Origin: Streptomyces flavofungini
GTDB lineage: Bacteria > Actinomycetota > Actinomycetes > Streptomycetales > Streptomycetaceae
Length of the DNA: 64,000 nucleotides
Direction: 5' to 3'
NCBI RefSeq assembly: GCF_014650815.1
Contig: NZ_BMVR01000004.1
Coordinates: forward strand, 496,001-560,000
Numbering within the stretch: position 1 is the stretch's first letter; every line of letters starts with the position of its first letter. Below, piece after piece: positions 50,509 through 58,446 of this stretch. A model generated the notes under the pieces. That model worked only from the letters and a program-made list of their open reading frames with translations. It did no database searches and was not told where the DNA came from. Both the position numbers and the translations under genes were made by a program.

Positions 50509-51426
50509 ATGCGCACTTCCGTCCCGCACCTCGCCGTGACCCTCACCACCGCCGCCCTCTGCACCTTCGCCGCCACCCCGTCCGCGTACGCGGGAGACGC
50601 CACCGCCGAAGTGACCCCCCAGCACATCGCCCCCGGCGAACAGGTCACCGTCTCCGTGTCCTGCCCCGCCACCGGCGCCGCGCCCCCGCAGACCATGACC
50701 GCCAGCTCCCAGGCCTTCGAGCAGGGCAGCGTCCAGCTCCAGCGCGTGCGGAGCGGCGGCGGCCAGGGGCTCCCGCTCCCGAGCGACGGGCACGAGCAGA
50801 GCGACCCGTACGGCCTCACGGACCCGCAAGGGCCGGAGCCGGACCTCGGGACCGACATCGAGCCCGACCTCGGGACCGTACCCGGCGAGGAGCCCGACCC
50901 CGGGACAGGCACGGACCCGGGGACGTCGGGGACGGGTGACGAGGTCGGCATCCGGGGCGACGCCAGGAACAGCGACGCCAGGAACAGCGACGGCGCGAAC
51001 AGCGACGGCGCGAACAGCGACGGCGCGAACGGCGACGACGGCGAGAACAGCGACGACGGCGAGAACGCCGACGGCGCCGGAGCCGCCTACCAGGGCACCG
51101 CCCGCATCGCCACCGCCGCGTCCTTCGAGGGCGGCGGCCCGAACGCCGTGGGCCCCGACGCACAGTGGGCCGTGGACGGCGCCTGCCCCGACGACGGCCG
51201 GTGGAAGGCGACGTTCACCGTCACCCGTACCGCCCACACCCCCACCCATCAGCCCACCCATCAGCCCACCCACACCGCCACCCATACGGCCCACGGCGTG
51301 CACGCCGGGCGGAACGGCGGCTTCACCGACTCCCCGGCGGCCCTGGCCGCGGGCGGACTGCTGGTCACCGGGGCCTTCGGCGCCGCCGTGCACCGGCTGC
51401 GCCGCGACCGGACGTCCCCGCGCTGA
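50509..51426 (+). CDS. Secreted, C-terminally anchored low-complexity protein
   Basis: The 305-residue protein has a signal peptide (LAVTLTTAALCTFAATPSAYA), a short beta-like N-terminal domain (VTPQHIAPGEQVTVSVSC with a Cys), then acidic low-complexity sequence with repeats of N-S-D-G-A (15-bp units) and P-D-L-G-T, a second domain, a His/Thr/Pro-rich stretch with about 8 His, and a C-terminal membrane helix with basic residues (RLRRDRTSPR). It resembles Streptomyces surface proteins that present an extracellular head on a flexible stalk. No homologue is recognised. Confidence 0.82.
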   Translation: MRTSVPHLAVTLTTAALCTFAATPSAYAGDATAEVTPQHIAPGEQVTVSVSCPATGAAPPQTMTASSQAFEQGSVQLQRVRSGGGQGLPLPSDGHEQSDPYGLTDPQGPEPDLGTDIEPDLGTVPGEEPDPGTGTDPGTSGTGDEVGIRGDARNSDARNSDGANSDGANSDGANGDDGENSDDGENADGAGAAYQGTARIATAASFEGGGPNAVGPDAQWAVDGACPDDGRWKATFTVTRTAHTPTHQPTHQPTHTATHTAHGVHAGRNGGFTDSPAALAAGGLLVTGAFGAAVHRLRRDRTSPR

Positions 51427-51534
51427 CCGCGGGACGGGGCACGAGGCCGACCGCCGGAAGGTGGAGCGGCACAGCCGTGGGTACGGAGACACCCGACGGC
51501 ACACGAGAGGTCACGGGAGCGCACGGAGGTACCC

Positions 51535-52782
51535 ATGCGGCGGACGGACCACGAGGGTCGCGGCCGCGTCCGCTACGGCCCGCCGCTGCCGGAACCCGGG
51601 CTCCCGGTCCTCGCCGAGCTGACCGCCGCCCTCGCGTCCGCCGCGGGCCGCTCGCACGCACAGCCGCCCGGCGGCGACCCGGCCCTCCTGGACGCGGCCT
51701 GCGGCTACTGGACCCGGCGCGGCCTGCCCGCCGAGCGCGACCACGTCGCCGCCGCACCCGGCGCCGCGCCGCTGCTGCTCGCGCTCACCGCCGCCGTCGG
51801 CGGCGACGTCCTCCTGCCGCGCCCGTGCGCCGCCTGGTGGGAGCCCCAAGTACGCCTCCTGGGCCGGTCGGTGTACCACGTGCCGACGCCCGCCGAGTGC
51901 GGCGGCGTCCCCGACCCGTACGCCCTCCTCGAAACCGTCCGCCGCGTCCGCGCCGAGGGCGGCTCGCCGCGCCTGCTCGTGATGTCGGTCGCCGACGACC
52001 CGACGGCCACCGTGCCGCCGCCGGACGTCGTGTACGAGGCCGTCGAGGCCGCGGCGGGCGAGGGCCTGCACATCGTCAGCGACGAGACCTGGCGCGACAC
52101 CCTGCACCGCCCCCGCGAGACCGTCCTGGTCGGCCCCGCCGAGATGGCCCCCGAACGCGTCACCGTCGTCTGCGACCTGTCCGGTGCCTTCCTGCCGCCC
52201 GCCCTGCCCGCCGCCATCGCCCGGTTCCCGGCGGGCGGCCCCGCCGCGGCCCTGCGCGCCCGGGTCCTGGACGTCCTCACCGCGCTCGGCGCGTCCCCCG
52301 CCGCGCCGGTCGCCGCCGCGGCCGCGTACGCCCTCGGGGAACCGGACGAGATCACCGCTCGCCTGACCGCCGCCACCCGGCTGCACGCGCGCGTGGCCGC
52401 GGCCCTCCGGCAGGCCGTCGTGGCGGCGGGCGGCTTCGCCCGGCCGGCCCGGGCGGGGCGTCATCTGTACGCCGACCTCGGGCCGTTGCGGTCCGAGCTG
52501 GCCGCGCGCGGCGTCACCGACGCGCAGGAACTGGAGGACTTCCTCCAGGCGCGCCTCGGCATGCCCGCCCCCGGCGGTCACCGCTTCGGCGACGACCCCG
52601 GCGCGCTGCGCGTCCGGCTGTCCACGGCACCGTTCCTCGGCGCGGACCCGGAGGAGCGGATGGCCGCGCTCACCGCCCCAGAGCCACTGGAATTGCCGCA
52701 CGTGGAACGGGCGTTGAGCTTGTTCGGAACTGCCTTCGAAGACCTCCGTGCCGAAGCACAGCGATGGGAGCCTCCTCGGTGA
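51535..52782 (+). CDS. Aminotransferase-fold protein lacking the PLP lysine
   Basis: The 415-residue protein follows the fold-type I aminotransferase layout with VSDETWRDT (Asp183, normally contacting the PLP nitrogen) and a C-terminal ALRVRLSTAPF. At the catalytic lysine motif, usually SLSKAF, it reads DLSGAF with Gly217 in place of Lys. The NPTG-type motif near 154-158 is DDPTA. So it probably cannot form the PLP Schiff base. It is followed by a GTGA overlap with a metallo-beta-lactamase-fold gene, suggesting a joint role. Possibly a regulatory or ligand-binding protein. Confidence 0.8.
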   Translation: MRRTDHEGRGRVRYGPPLPEPGLPVLAELTAALASAAGRSHAQPPGGDPALLDAACGYWTRRGLPAERDHVAAAPGAAPLLLALTAAVGGDVLLPRPCAAWWEPQVRLLGRSVYHVPTPAECGGVPDPYALLETVRRVRAEGGSPRLLVMSVADDPTATVPPPDVVYEAVEAAAGEGLHIVSDETWRDTLHRPRETVLVGPAEMAPERVTVVCDLSGAFLPPALPAAIARFPAGGPAAALRARVLDVLTALGASPAAPVAAAAAYALGEPDEITARLTAATRLHARVAAALRQAVVAAGGFARPARAGRHLYADLGPLRSELAARGVTDAQELEDFLQARLGMPAPGGHRFGDDPGALRVRLSTAPFLGADPEERMAALTAPEPLELPHVERALSLFGTAFEDLRAEAQRWEPPR

Positions 52783-53903
52783 CGCAGCAGACGCAGCAGC
52801 AGCCACGGGACAGCGAACAGGCGGAGCAGTTGTCAAGGGACAGCGAACAGGCGGAGCAGACGCAGCCGGGACGGCGGGGACGGGAGGTGCCGGAGGGCGG
52901 GGGCGTTCGGGGCACGCGGACCGCCTGGCCCGACGCGGGGTCCGCACGGGCCGATACGCGGACCGTCCGGCTGTGGCCCAAGACCTTCGCAGACCGGCTC
53001 ACCGCGCCGCTGCCCGGGCTGCGGGCCTTCGCCCGGTTCGCCCGCGAGGGCGCGCTCCGGCCGCCGCCCTCGGCGCTCGCCGACCTCCCGCGGCTGCCGT
53101 ACGAGCCGGGCCCGCTGCCCCGCGTCGACTCCCGCACGGTCGCGGTGACGTGGGCGGGCCACGCGAGCTGGGTGGTGCGCGTCGGCGGACTCACCGTCCT
53201 CACCGACCCCGTCTGGTCCCGCAGGATCCTCGGCACCCCGGCCCGGGTCACCCCCGTCGGCGTCCCCTGGAACGCGCTGCCCCGCGTCGACGCGGTGGTC
53301 GTCAGCCACAACCACTACGACCACCTGGACGCGCCCACCCTCAGAAGACTCCCGCGCGACACCCCCGTCCTCGTCCCCGCGGGCCTCGCCCGCTGGTTCA
53401 CCCGCCGCCGCTTCACCCGGGTCGTCGAACTCGACTGGTGGGAGGGCGCCGAACTCGGCGGAGTCCGCTTCGACTTCGTACCGGCACACCACTGGTCCAA
53501 GCGCGGACTGCGGGACACCTGCCGGAGCCTGTGGGGCGGCTGGGTGCTCACCGACGGGGACGGGCAGCGGGTGTACTTCGCCGGGGACACCGGGTACGGG
53601 CACTGGTTCGAGCGGATCGGGGAGCGCTACCCCGGGATCGATCTGGCGCTGCTGCCCATCGGGGCGTACGAGCCGCGCTGGTGGCTGCGGGACGTGCACT
53701 GCGACCCGGAGGAGGCGGTGCGGGCCGCGCTCGACGTGGGGGCGCGGCGGATGGCGCCCATGCACTGGGGGACGTTCCTGCTGTCGGCCGAGCCCGTGCT
53801 CGAGCCGCTGACGCGGGTCCGGGACGCGTGGGCGGCCGTCGGCCGGGACCGGGAGGACCTGTGGGATCTGCCCGTGGGCGGGTCCCGGGTGCTCTCCGGC
53901 TGA
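52779..53903 (+). CDS. Metallo-beta-lactamase-fold hydrolase, NAPE-PLD/UlaG-like
   Basis: The 374-residue protein has VTWAGHASWVVRVGG (about 126-140), the zinc motif SHNHYDHLD (about 176-184), HHWSKRG, YFAGDTGYG and a late PMHWGTF, as in NAPE-PLD-like metallohydrolases. Its N terminus is hydrophilic, with two copies of RDSEQAEQ encoded by a 30-bp direct repeat. The GTG start overlaps the stop of the aminotransferase-fold gene; GGGAG lies 8 nt upstream. An ATG at 52764 is an alternative. Substrate unknown, perhaps a phosphodiester lipid. Confidence 0.88.
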   Translation: MTQQTQQQPRDSEQAEQLSRDSEQAEQTQPGRRGREVPEGGGVRGTRTAWPDAGSARADTRTVRLWPKTFADRLTAPLPGLRAFARFAREGALRPPPSALADLPRLPYEPGPLPRVDSRTVAVTWAGHASWVVRVGGLTVLTDPVWSRRILGTPARVTPVGVPWNALPRVDAVVVSHNHYDHLDAPTLRRLPRDTPVLVPAGLARWFTRRRFTRVVELDWWEGAELGGVRFDFVPAHHWSKRGLRDTCRSLWGGWVLTDGDGQRVYFAGDTGYGHWFERIGERYPGIDLALLPIGAYEPRWWLRDVHCDPEEAVRAALDVGARRMAPMHWGTFLLSAEPVLEPLTRVRDAWAAVGRDREDLWDLPVGGSRVLSG

Positions 53904-53984
53904 GGGGGCCGCGCCGCGCGCTCGTCCGCGACCGCCGGACGGGCCGTCACCAGCCGCCGGACGGGCCGGAACCACCCGGCGCGG

Positions 53985-54617
53985 TCAAGAGGCCGTGGAC
54001 CGGACCCTGCGCAGGCGGCGCCACACCGTCGGGGCCAGGCTGATGAAGACCGTCAGGCCCACCGCCAGGGCCACGCCCTGCCACGGCTCGTTGAACAGGG
54101 AGCCGCCGAGGATCCCGATGAGCTGGTACGTCACCGCCCAGGCCAGGCAGGCAGGGAGGTTGCCGCGGGCGAAGCGGCGCAGGGGCAGCTTGGCCAGGAG
54201 ACAGGCCAGCATCACCGGCAGGCGGCCCGCCGGGACGAGACGCGACAGGACGAGGACCAGGACGCCGTGGTCCTGGAGCTTGTCCTGGGCCTGGCTGAGG
54301 CGGTCCTCCGGAGCACGGTCCCGGATGGCCTCCAGCCAGCGCGAACCGTTCTTCGACCGCATGCCGCGCTGCCCGAGCCAGTACAGCCCCATGTCCCCGG
54401 CGAACGCCGCGAGCGATGCCACCCCGAACACGATGAGCAGCGCGAACGGTGACGTATCGCTCTGATGGAACGCCACCACCGCCGCCGAACTCACCAACGC
54501 GCCCGTCGGCACCACCGGCACCAGCGCGCCGAGCACCACCAGCAGGAACAACGACGGATAGCCGACCGCCTGCTGGGTGGAGTCCGGCGCCACCGCCGCC
54601 GCGGCGGCAAGGATCAT
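53985..54617 (-). CDS. DedA/VTT-family membrane protein
   Basis: The 210-residue protein has about five hydrophobic segments and the DedA motifs VPVVPTGALVSSAAVVA, FAGDMGLYWLGQRG and VLVLSRLVPAGRLPVMLA. DedA proteins flip lipids such as undecaprenyl phosphate or phosphatidylethanolamine. Its ATG overlaps the stop of the metallo-beta-lactamase-fold gene upstream, so the two are coupled. Confidence 0.9.
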   Translation of the reverse strand: MILAAAAAVAPDSTQQAVGYPSLFLLVVLGALVPVVPTGALVSSAAVVAFHQSDTSPFALLIVFGVASLAAFAGDMGLYWLGQRGMRSKNGSRWLEAIRDRAPEDRLSQAQDKLQDHGVLVLVLSRLVPAGRLPVMLACLLAKLPLRRFARGNLPACLAWAVTYQLIGILGGSLFNEPWQGVALAVGLTVFISLAPTVWRRLRRVRSTAS

Positions 54618-55408
54618 CGGGCGACCTCCGGCCGTACGGACTCGCCGTGCCCGAGCCGGTGCACGGCGACCTCCGGCGCGCGGCGGGCGGCCTGCCGCAC
54701 GAACTCGTCACCCGGCCCGTGGAATTCATGCGGGCGCACCGCGTCCATGCCGATCGGCCAGTACGTGCCGTAGTGCACCGGCACCGCGCTGCGCGGCGCG
54801 AGCCGGGCCAGGGCCTCGGCGGCGCGGGCCGGGTCGAGGTGGCCGTGGCCCAGGTAGGGGCCCCAGCCGCCGACGGGCAGCAGGGCCACGTCGACGGGGC
54901 CCACCTCGTCGGCCATCGCGTCGAACAGGCCCGTGTCACCGGCGAAGTACGTGCGGGCGCGGCCCTCGACGACATAGCCGAGGGCGGGGGAGCGGTGCGG
55001 GCCCAGGGGGAGGCGGCGGCCGTCGTGCAGGGCCGGTACGACGCGTACGAGAACACCGCCGCCGCTGTTGTTCTCGACGGGGACCTCGTCGCCCGGGGCC
55101 ACCTCCGTCAACCGCAGGTGGGACAGCCTGCGCAGGCCCGGCACGGAGCGGGGGGCGCCGCGCGGGACCAGGACCCGGGTGCCCGGGGCCAGGCGGGCCA
55201 GGGACGGCACGTGCAGATGGTCGGCATGCAGATGCGACAACAGGACGACATCGGCGACGGCGGCCTGCGGGGGCGGCAGCGCGCCCCGGCGGCGGCGCAG
55301 GTGCGCGAGACGGCGCACGAACAGCGGATCGGTCAGCACCCGGGTGCCCGAATCCTCCACCGTGCACGTGGCATGGCCCCACCAGGTGACCGTGACGTCC
55401 GCCCGCAC
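54614..55408 (-). CDS. Metallo-beta-lactamase-fold hydrolase
   Basis: The 264-residue protein begins VTWWGHATCTVEDSGTRV and carries the zinc motif LSHLHADHLH (His59, His61, Asp63, His64), TYFAGDTGLF and PVHYGTYWP. It is a second, shorter member of the same broad family as the protein encoded at 52779. GTG start with AAGGAGG upstream. It is translationally coupled to DedA, so a membrane-lipid substrate is plausible but unproven. Confidence 0.88.
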   Translation of the reverse strand: MRADVTVTWWGHATCTVEDSGTRVLTDPLFVRRLAHLRRRRGALPPPQAAVADVVLLSHLHADHLHVPSLARLAPGTRVLVPRGAPRSVPGLRRLSHLRLTEVAPGDEVPVENNSGGGVLVRVVPALHDGRRLPLGPHRSPALGYVVEGRARTYFAGDTGLFDAMADEVGPVDVALLPVGGWGPYLGHGHLDPARAAEALARLAPRSAVPVHYGTYWPIGMDAVRPHEFHGPGDEFVRQAARRAPEVAVHRLGHGESVRPEVAR

Positions 55409-55490
55409 CCGTTCCTCCTTCGTGTGACTGTCTCCGAGCCTACGGCCAGGAGTAGTGTCAACGGCTGACGCCAGAGGTGAGGGGGACGCC

Positions 55491-55919
55491 ATGGGAGATG
55501 CCGGCGCGGGGACCGCACGCGCGGTGCGGGTCGCGGCGATCGCCAGCCTGACCCCCCTGGAGGAACTGGACGCCGACCCCTTCCTCGTGGACTCGCGCAG
55601 CCAGCACGCCATGTGCGCGAAGTGGGCTGCCGCCCAGGGGTACGTCGTGACGCGGGAGCTCGTCGTACGCGGCCTGCGCGCCGACCACGCCGTCCTCTGG
55701 GGCGACGTCGACGCCGGCCTCGTCGACCTCTTCGTCGTCCCCTGCCGCCGCGTCCTCGAACGAGCCCTCCGCTCCGCCGACGAGTTCACCGCGGAGTGCG
55801 CGCGGCGCGGCGTCCGCATCGAAACCGCCGGGTTCGCGGAACCGGCGTACGACTCGGGGATGAAGGCGCGGGTGCACCGTCGGCTCTCTATGCCTACGGC
55901 GGGGTACGACGGTTGCTGA
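55491..55919 (+). CDS. Conserved actinobacterial protein, resolvase-like N-terminal fold
   Basis: The 142-residue protein contains VAAIASLTPLEELDADPFLV, AAQGYVVTRELVVRGLRADH, VDLFVVPCRRVLERAL and an end RRLSMPTAGYDGC. The spacing of the strands and the ECARRGVRIET segment resemble the N-terminal part of serine recombinases, but the catalytic Ser and Arg pattern is not evident. Similar stand-alone proteins occur in other Streptomyces, from memory. The function is unknown; GTGAGGGGGACGCC precedes the ATG. Confidence 0.7.
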   Translation: MGDAGAGTARAVRVAAIASLTPLEELDADPFLVDSRSQHAMCAKWAAAQGYVVTRELVVRGLRADHAVLWGDVDAGLVDLFVVPCRRVLERALRSADEFTAECARRGVRIETAGFAEPAYDSGMKARVHRRLSMPTAGYDGC

Positions 55920-56510
55920 TTCTGGCGCGGGCGCCCCCACCCGTCGTCATGTCGCCCCCGGGGCGGCAACCCCCACCGCTCCGCGGCGTCTCCCACCCGC
56001 CCGCCCGTGACTGTGGTCCCCGCGTGGCCCTTGGCGGTCCGGCCGGGCTGTGGTGAGTGTTGTCCCCGTTTCCTGGCGTGGCATCCCTTGCCCGCCGCTG
56101 TGCGGCGGTTTCCCCCGCCCGCGTGCCTGTGACTGTGGTCCCCGCGCGGTCCCCGACGGCCCGGCCCGGCCGTGGTGAGCGTCGTCCCCGCCTCCTCGTA
56201 CGGCACCTGCTCCCCGCCGCTCCGCGGCGATCTTGTCCGGGTGCCCGCGTGTGGTTGTGGTCCTCCCCGGGTGCCCCTCGTCGGCTCGCCCCGTCGGTGG
56301 TGACCGTTGTCCCCGGCGCGACGGGTTCGACAGTTGCGGGTGGGTGGGTGGGGAGGAGCGTCGCGGAGCGGCGGGGTGGGGTTGCCGCGTGGGGGCGTGG
56401 GGGCGACGGTCGCCAGGGGTGGGGCGGGCCGTCGGGGGCGGGGTGTGCCTGACAAATGTGGTGCGGGTGGTGTCGGGTGTGTGGGGGCGGGGGTGTCGCA
56501 GGGTGGGGGC
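55920..56510. repeat. 591-bp gap with three degenerate ~120-bp tandem repeats
   Basis: From about 55975 to 56340, a unit of 120-122 bp is repeated three times. Each has CCGCGGCG, a CCCGCCCG stretch, a TGTGGTCC-type string (56007, 56129 and 56249) and GTGGTGA-GT-GTCCCCG. The third copy is the most diverged. A related sequence in the opposite orientation is at about 58280-58355. The open frames on both strands here are Pro/Arg low complexity and not genes. Confidence 0.65.
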
Positions 56511-57311
56511 ATGGACGACACGACGTTGGTATCCCGGTTTCTTCGTGACGGCTTCGTGAAGCTGCCGGGCGCCGTCGCGCCACGCGTGGCCGCGGACTGT
56601 GCGCGGCTGCTGTGGCGGGAGACGGGCTGCGACCCGGACGACCCGGCGACGTGGACGCGGCCGGTGCACTGGGTGGCGGGCATGGCGCAGGGCCCGTTCG
56701 CCGCCGCGCCCAACTCCCCGGCCCTGCACCGCGCGTACGACCTGCTGGTCGGGGCGGGCCGCTGGGAGCCGCGTTACTCGCTGGGCACGTTCCCGCTGCG
56801 CTTCCCGCACGCGGAGGAGCCGGACGACGCGGGCTGGCACATCGAGGGGAGCTATCTGCCGGAGGGCGAGAGCTGGTACTTCACGAACCTGCGTTCCCGG
56901 GGCCGGGCGCTGCTGATGCTGTTCCTGTTCAGCGAGGTCGGTGAGGAGGACGCCCCGACCCGGATCCGGGTCGGCTCCCACCTGGACGTACCGAAGGTGC
57001 TGGAGAAGTACGGGGAGGAGGGGGCGAGCGGGCTGGCCCTCGCGCCCGATCTGGTGGCGGCGTCCGACCACCGGCCCCTCGCCCTCGCCACCGGGTCCCC
57101 GGGCGACGTCTTCCTGTGCCATCCGTTCCTGGTGCACGCGGCGCAACCGCACCATGGTGTGCGGCCGCGTTTCCTGGCCCAGCCGCCGCTGCTGCCGACC
57201 GCGCCGTACGCACTGGAGCGGGCCGACGGCGCGTACGCACCCGTGGAGCTCGCGATCCGCCGGGGCCTGGGCCAGGACACCCCCGGTCCGGACAGGACCG
57301 ACACTGACTGA
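56511..57311 (+). CDS. Phytanoyl-CoA dioxygenase-family protein
   Basis: The 266-residue protein resembles Fe(II)/2-oxoglutarate dioxygenases of the PhyH group. The facial triad can be placed as His110-x-Glu112 in GWHIEGSY and a distal His in FLCHPFLVHAA (204 or 209), with a 2-oxoglutarate-binding Arg near 218-220. The HxE in place of HxD is less common. These enzymes hydroxylate small molecules or fatty acyl chains. The next gene, on the same strand 58 bp later, is an AraC-GyrI regulator. Confidence 0.8.
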   Translation: MDDTTLVSRFLRDGFVKLPGAVAPRVAADCARLLWRETGCDPDDPATWTRPVHWVAGMAQGPFAAAPNSPALHRAYDLLVGAGRWEPRYSLGTFPLRFPHAEEPDDAGWHIEGSYLPEGESWYFTNLRSRGRALLMLFLFSEVGEEDAPTRIRVGSHLDVPKVLEKYGEEGASGLALAPDLVAASDHRPLALATGSPGDVFLCHPFLVHAAQPHHGVRPRFLAQPPLLPTAPYALERADGAYAPVELAIRRGLGQDTPGPDRTDTD

Positions 57312-57369
57312 AGCGCCGGGTCCCGGCGCGGTGGTCGGCAACGGAGAAGAGGAAGGTGGCCGGGCGGGC

Positions 57370-58236
57370 ATGCTGGAGCGGCTGAACCAGGCCATGGAGC
57401 ACATCGAGCGCCATCTCGACGGGGCCGTCGAGGTGGCGGAGCTGGCGCGTACCGCGGCCACCTCGGAGTACCACCTGCGGCGGATGTTCGCCGCGCTCGC
57501 GGGCATGCCGCTGTCGGAGTACGTCCGCCGCCGTCGGCTCACCCTCGCGGGCGCCGAAGTGCTCGCGGGACGCGAGACGCTCCTGACGATCGCGGTGCGC
57601 TACGGCTACAGCTCCGGCGAGGCGTTCGCGCGGGCGTTCCGCGCCATGCACGGCATCGGGCCGGGAGAGGCCCGGCGCACCGGCGCGGCGCTCAGCTCCC
57701 AGTCGCGGATGGCCTTCCGCCTCACCGTCGAGGGGAGCAGCAGCATGCGGTACCGGGTGGTGGACAAGGGGGACTTCACCGTCGTCGGGCTCAAGGCCCG
57801 GGTACCGCTGGTGCACGCGGGGCCGAACCAGGCGATCATGGACTTCGTCCGCGGGCTCGACCCGCGGACCCTGGAGCGCCTGGAGAAACTGTCGGACCAG
57901 GAGCCGCACGGCATCGTCGCGGTCTGCGACGACCTGGACCCCAGCCGCGCCGAGGGCACCGAACTCGACTACCACCACGGCGTGATCACCTCCGCGGCCG
58001 CGCCGGAGGGCACCACCGCGTTGGCCGTCCCGGCCGGTACGTGGGCGGTCTTCACCACCTCCGGGCCGGTACCGGGGGCCATCCAGGAGCTGTGGCGGGA
58101 CGTGTTCACCGAGTGGTTCCCGTCGAACCCGTACCGCACCCGCACCGGCCCGGAGATCCTGCGCACCCGCTGGTCATCGGGGAGCGCCGAGGCCGACGCG
58201 GAACTGTGGCTCCCGGTGGAGCCCGAACACGGCTGA
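57370..58236 (+). CDS. AraC-family regulator with GyrI-like effector domain
   Basis: The 288-residue protein has an N-terminal AraC HTH (about 1-105; AVEVAELARTAATSEYHLRR, TIAVRYGYSSGEAFARAFRA) and a C-terminal GyrI-like/BacR effector domain (about 125-288; FTVVGLKARVPLVH, FTEWFPSNPYRTR). Such proteins (Rob/SoxS type with GyrI) sense drugs or small molecules. It is downstream of the PhyH gene and may control it. Confidence 0.88.
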   Translation: MLERLNQAMEHIERHLDGAVEVAELARTAATSEYHLRRMFAALAGMPLSEYVRRRRLTLAGAEVLAGRETLLTIAVRYGYSSGEAFARAFRAMHGIGPGEARRTGAALSSQSRMAFRLTVEGSSSMRYRVVDKGDFTVVGLKARVPLVHAGPNQAIMDFVRGLDPRTLERLEKLSDQEPHGIVAVCDDLDPSRAEGTELDYHHGVITSAAAPEGTTALAVPAGTWAVFTTSGPVPGAIQELWRDVFTEWFPSNPYRTRTGPEILRTRWSSGSAEADAELWLPVEPEHG

Positions 58237-58279
58237 GCAGGGGGCCCGCCACGGCCGCGGCGGGCAGGCGGGCAGGCGG

Positions 58280-58355
58280 GTCGGGCCGTCGAGGGTGCGT
58301 CGGGGACGACAGTCACGGCGGGCGGGTGGGGAGAACCGCCGCGGAGCGGCGGAAG
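58280..58355 (-). repeat. Inverted copy of the dispersed intergenic repeat
   Basis: The minus strand reads CCGCTCCGCGGCGGTTCTCC, then CACCCGCCCGCCGTGACTGT and CGTCCCCG, matching the first part of the unit tandemly repeated at 55975-56340 but in the opposite direction. Confidence 0.55.
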
Positions 58356-58446
58356 GGCTGCCGCCCGGCGGCTCGGGGACGGCCGAGGCAGGCAGGACCG
58401 GTGCGGGCCCCTGGCCTGTGACACGCTGGGGGCAAGGCCAAGGCAT

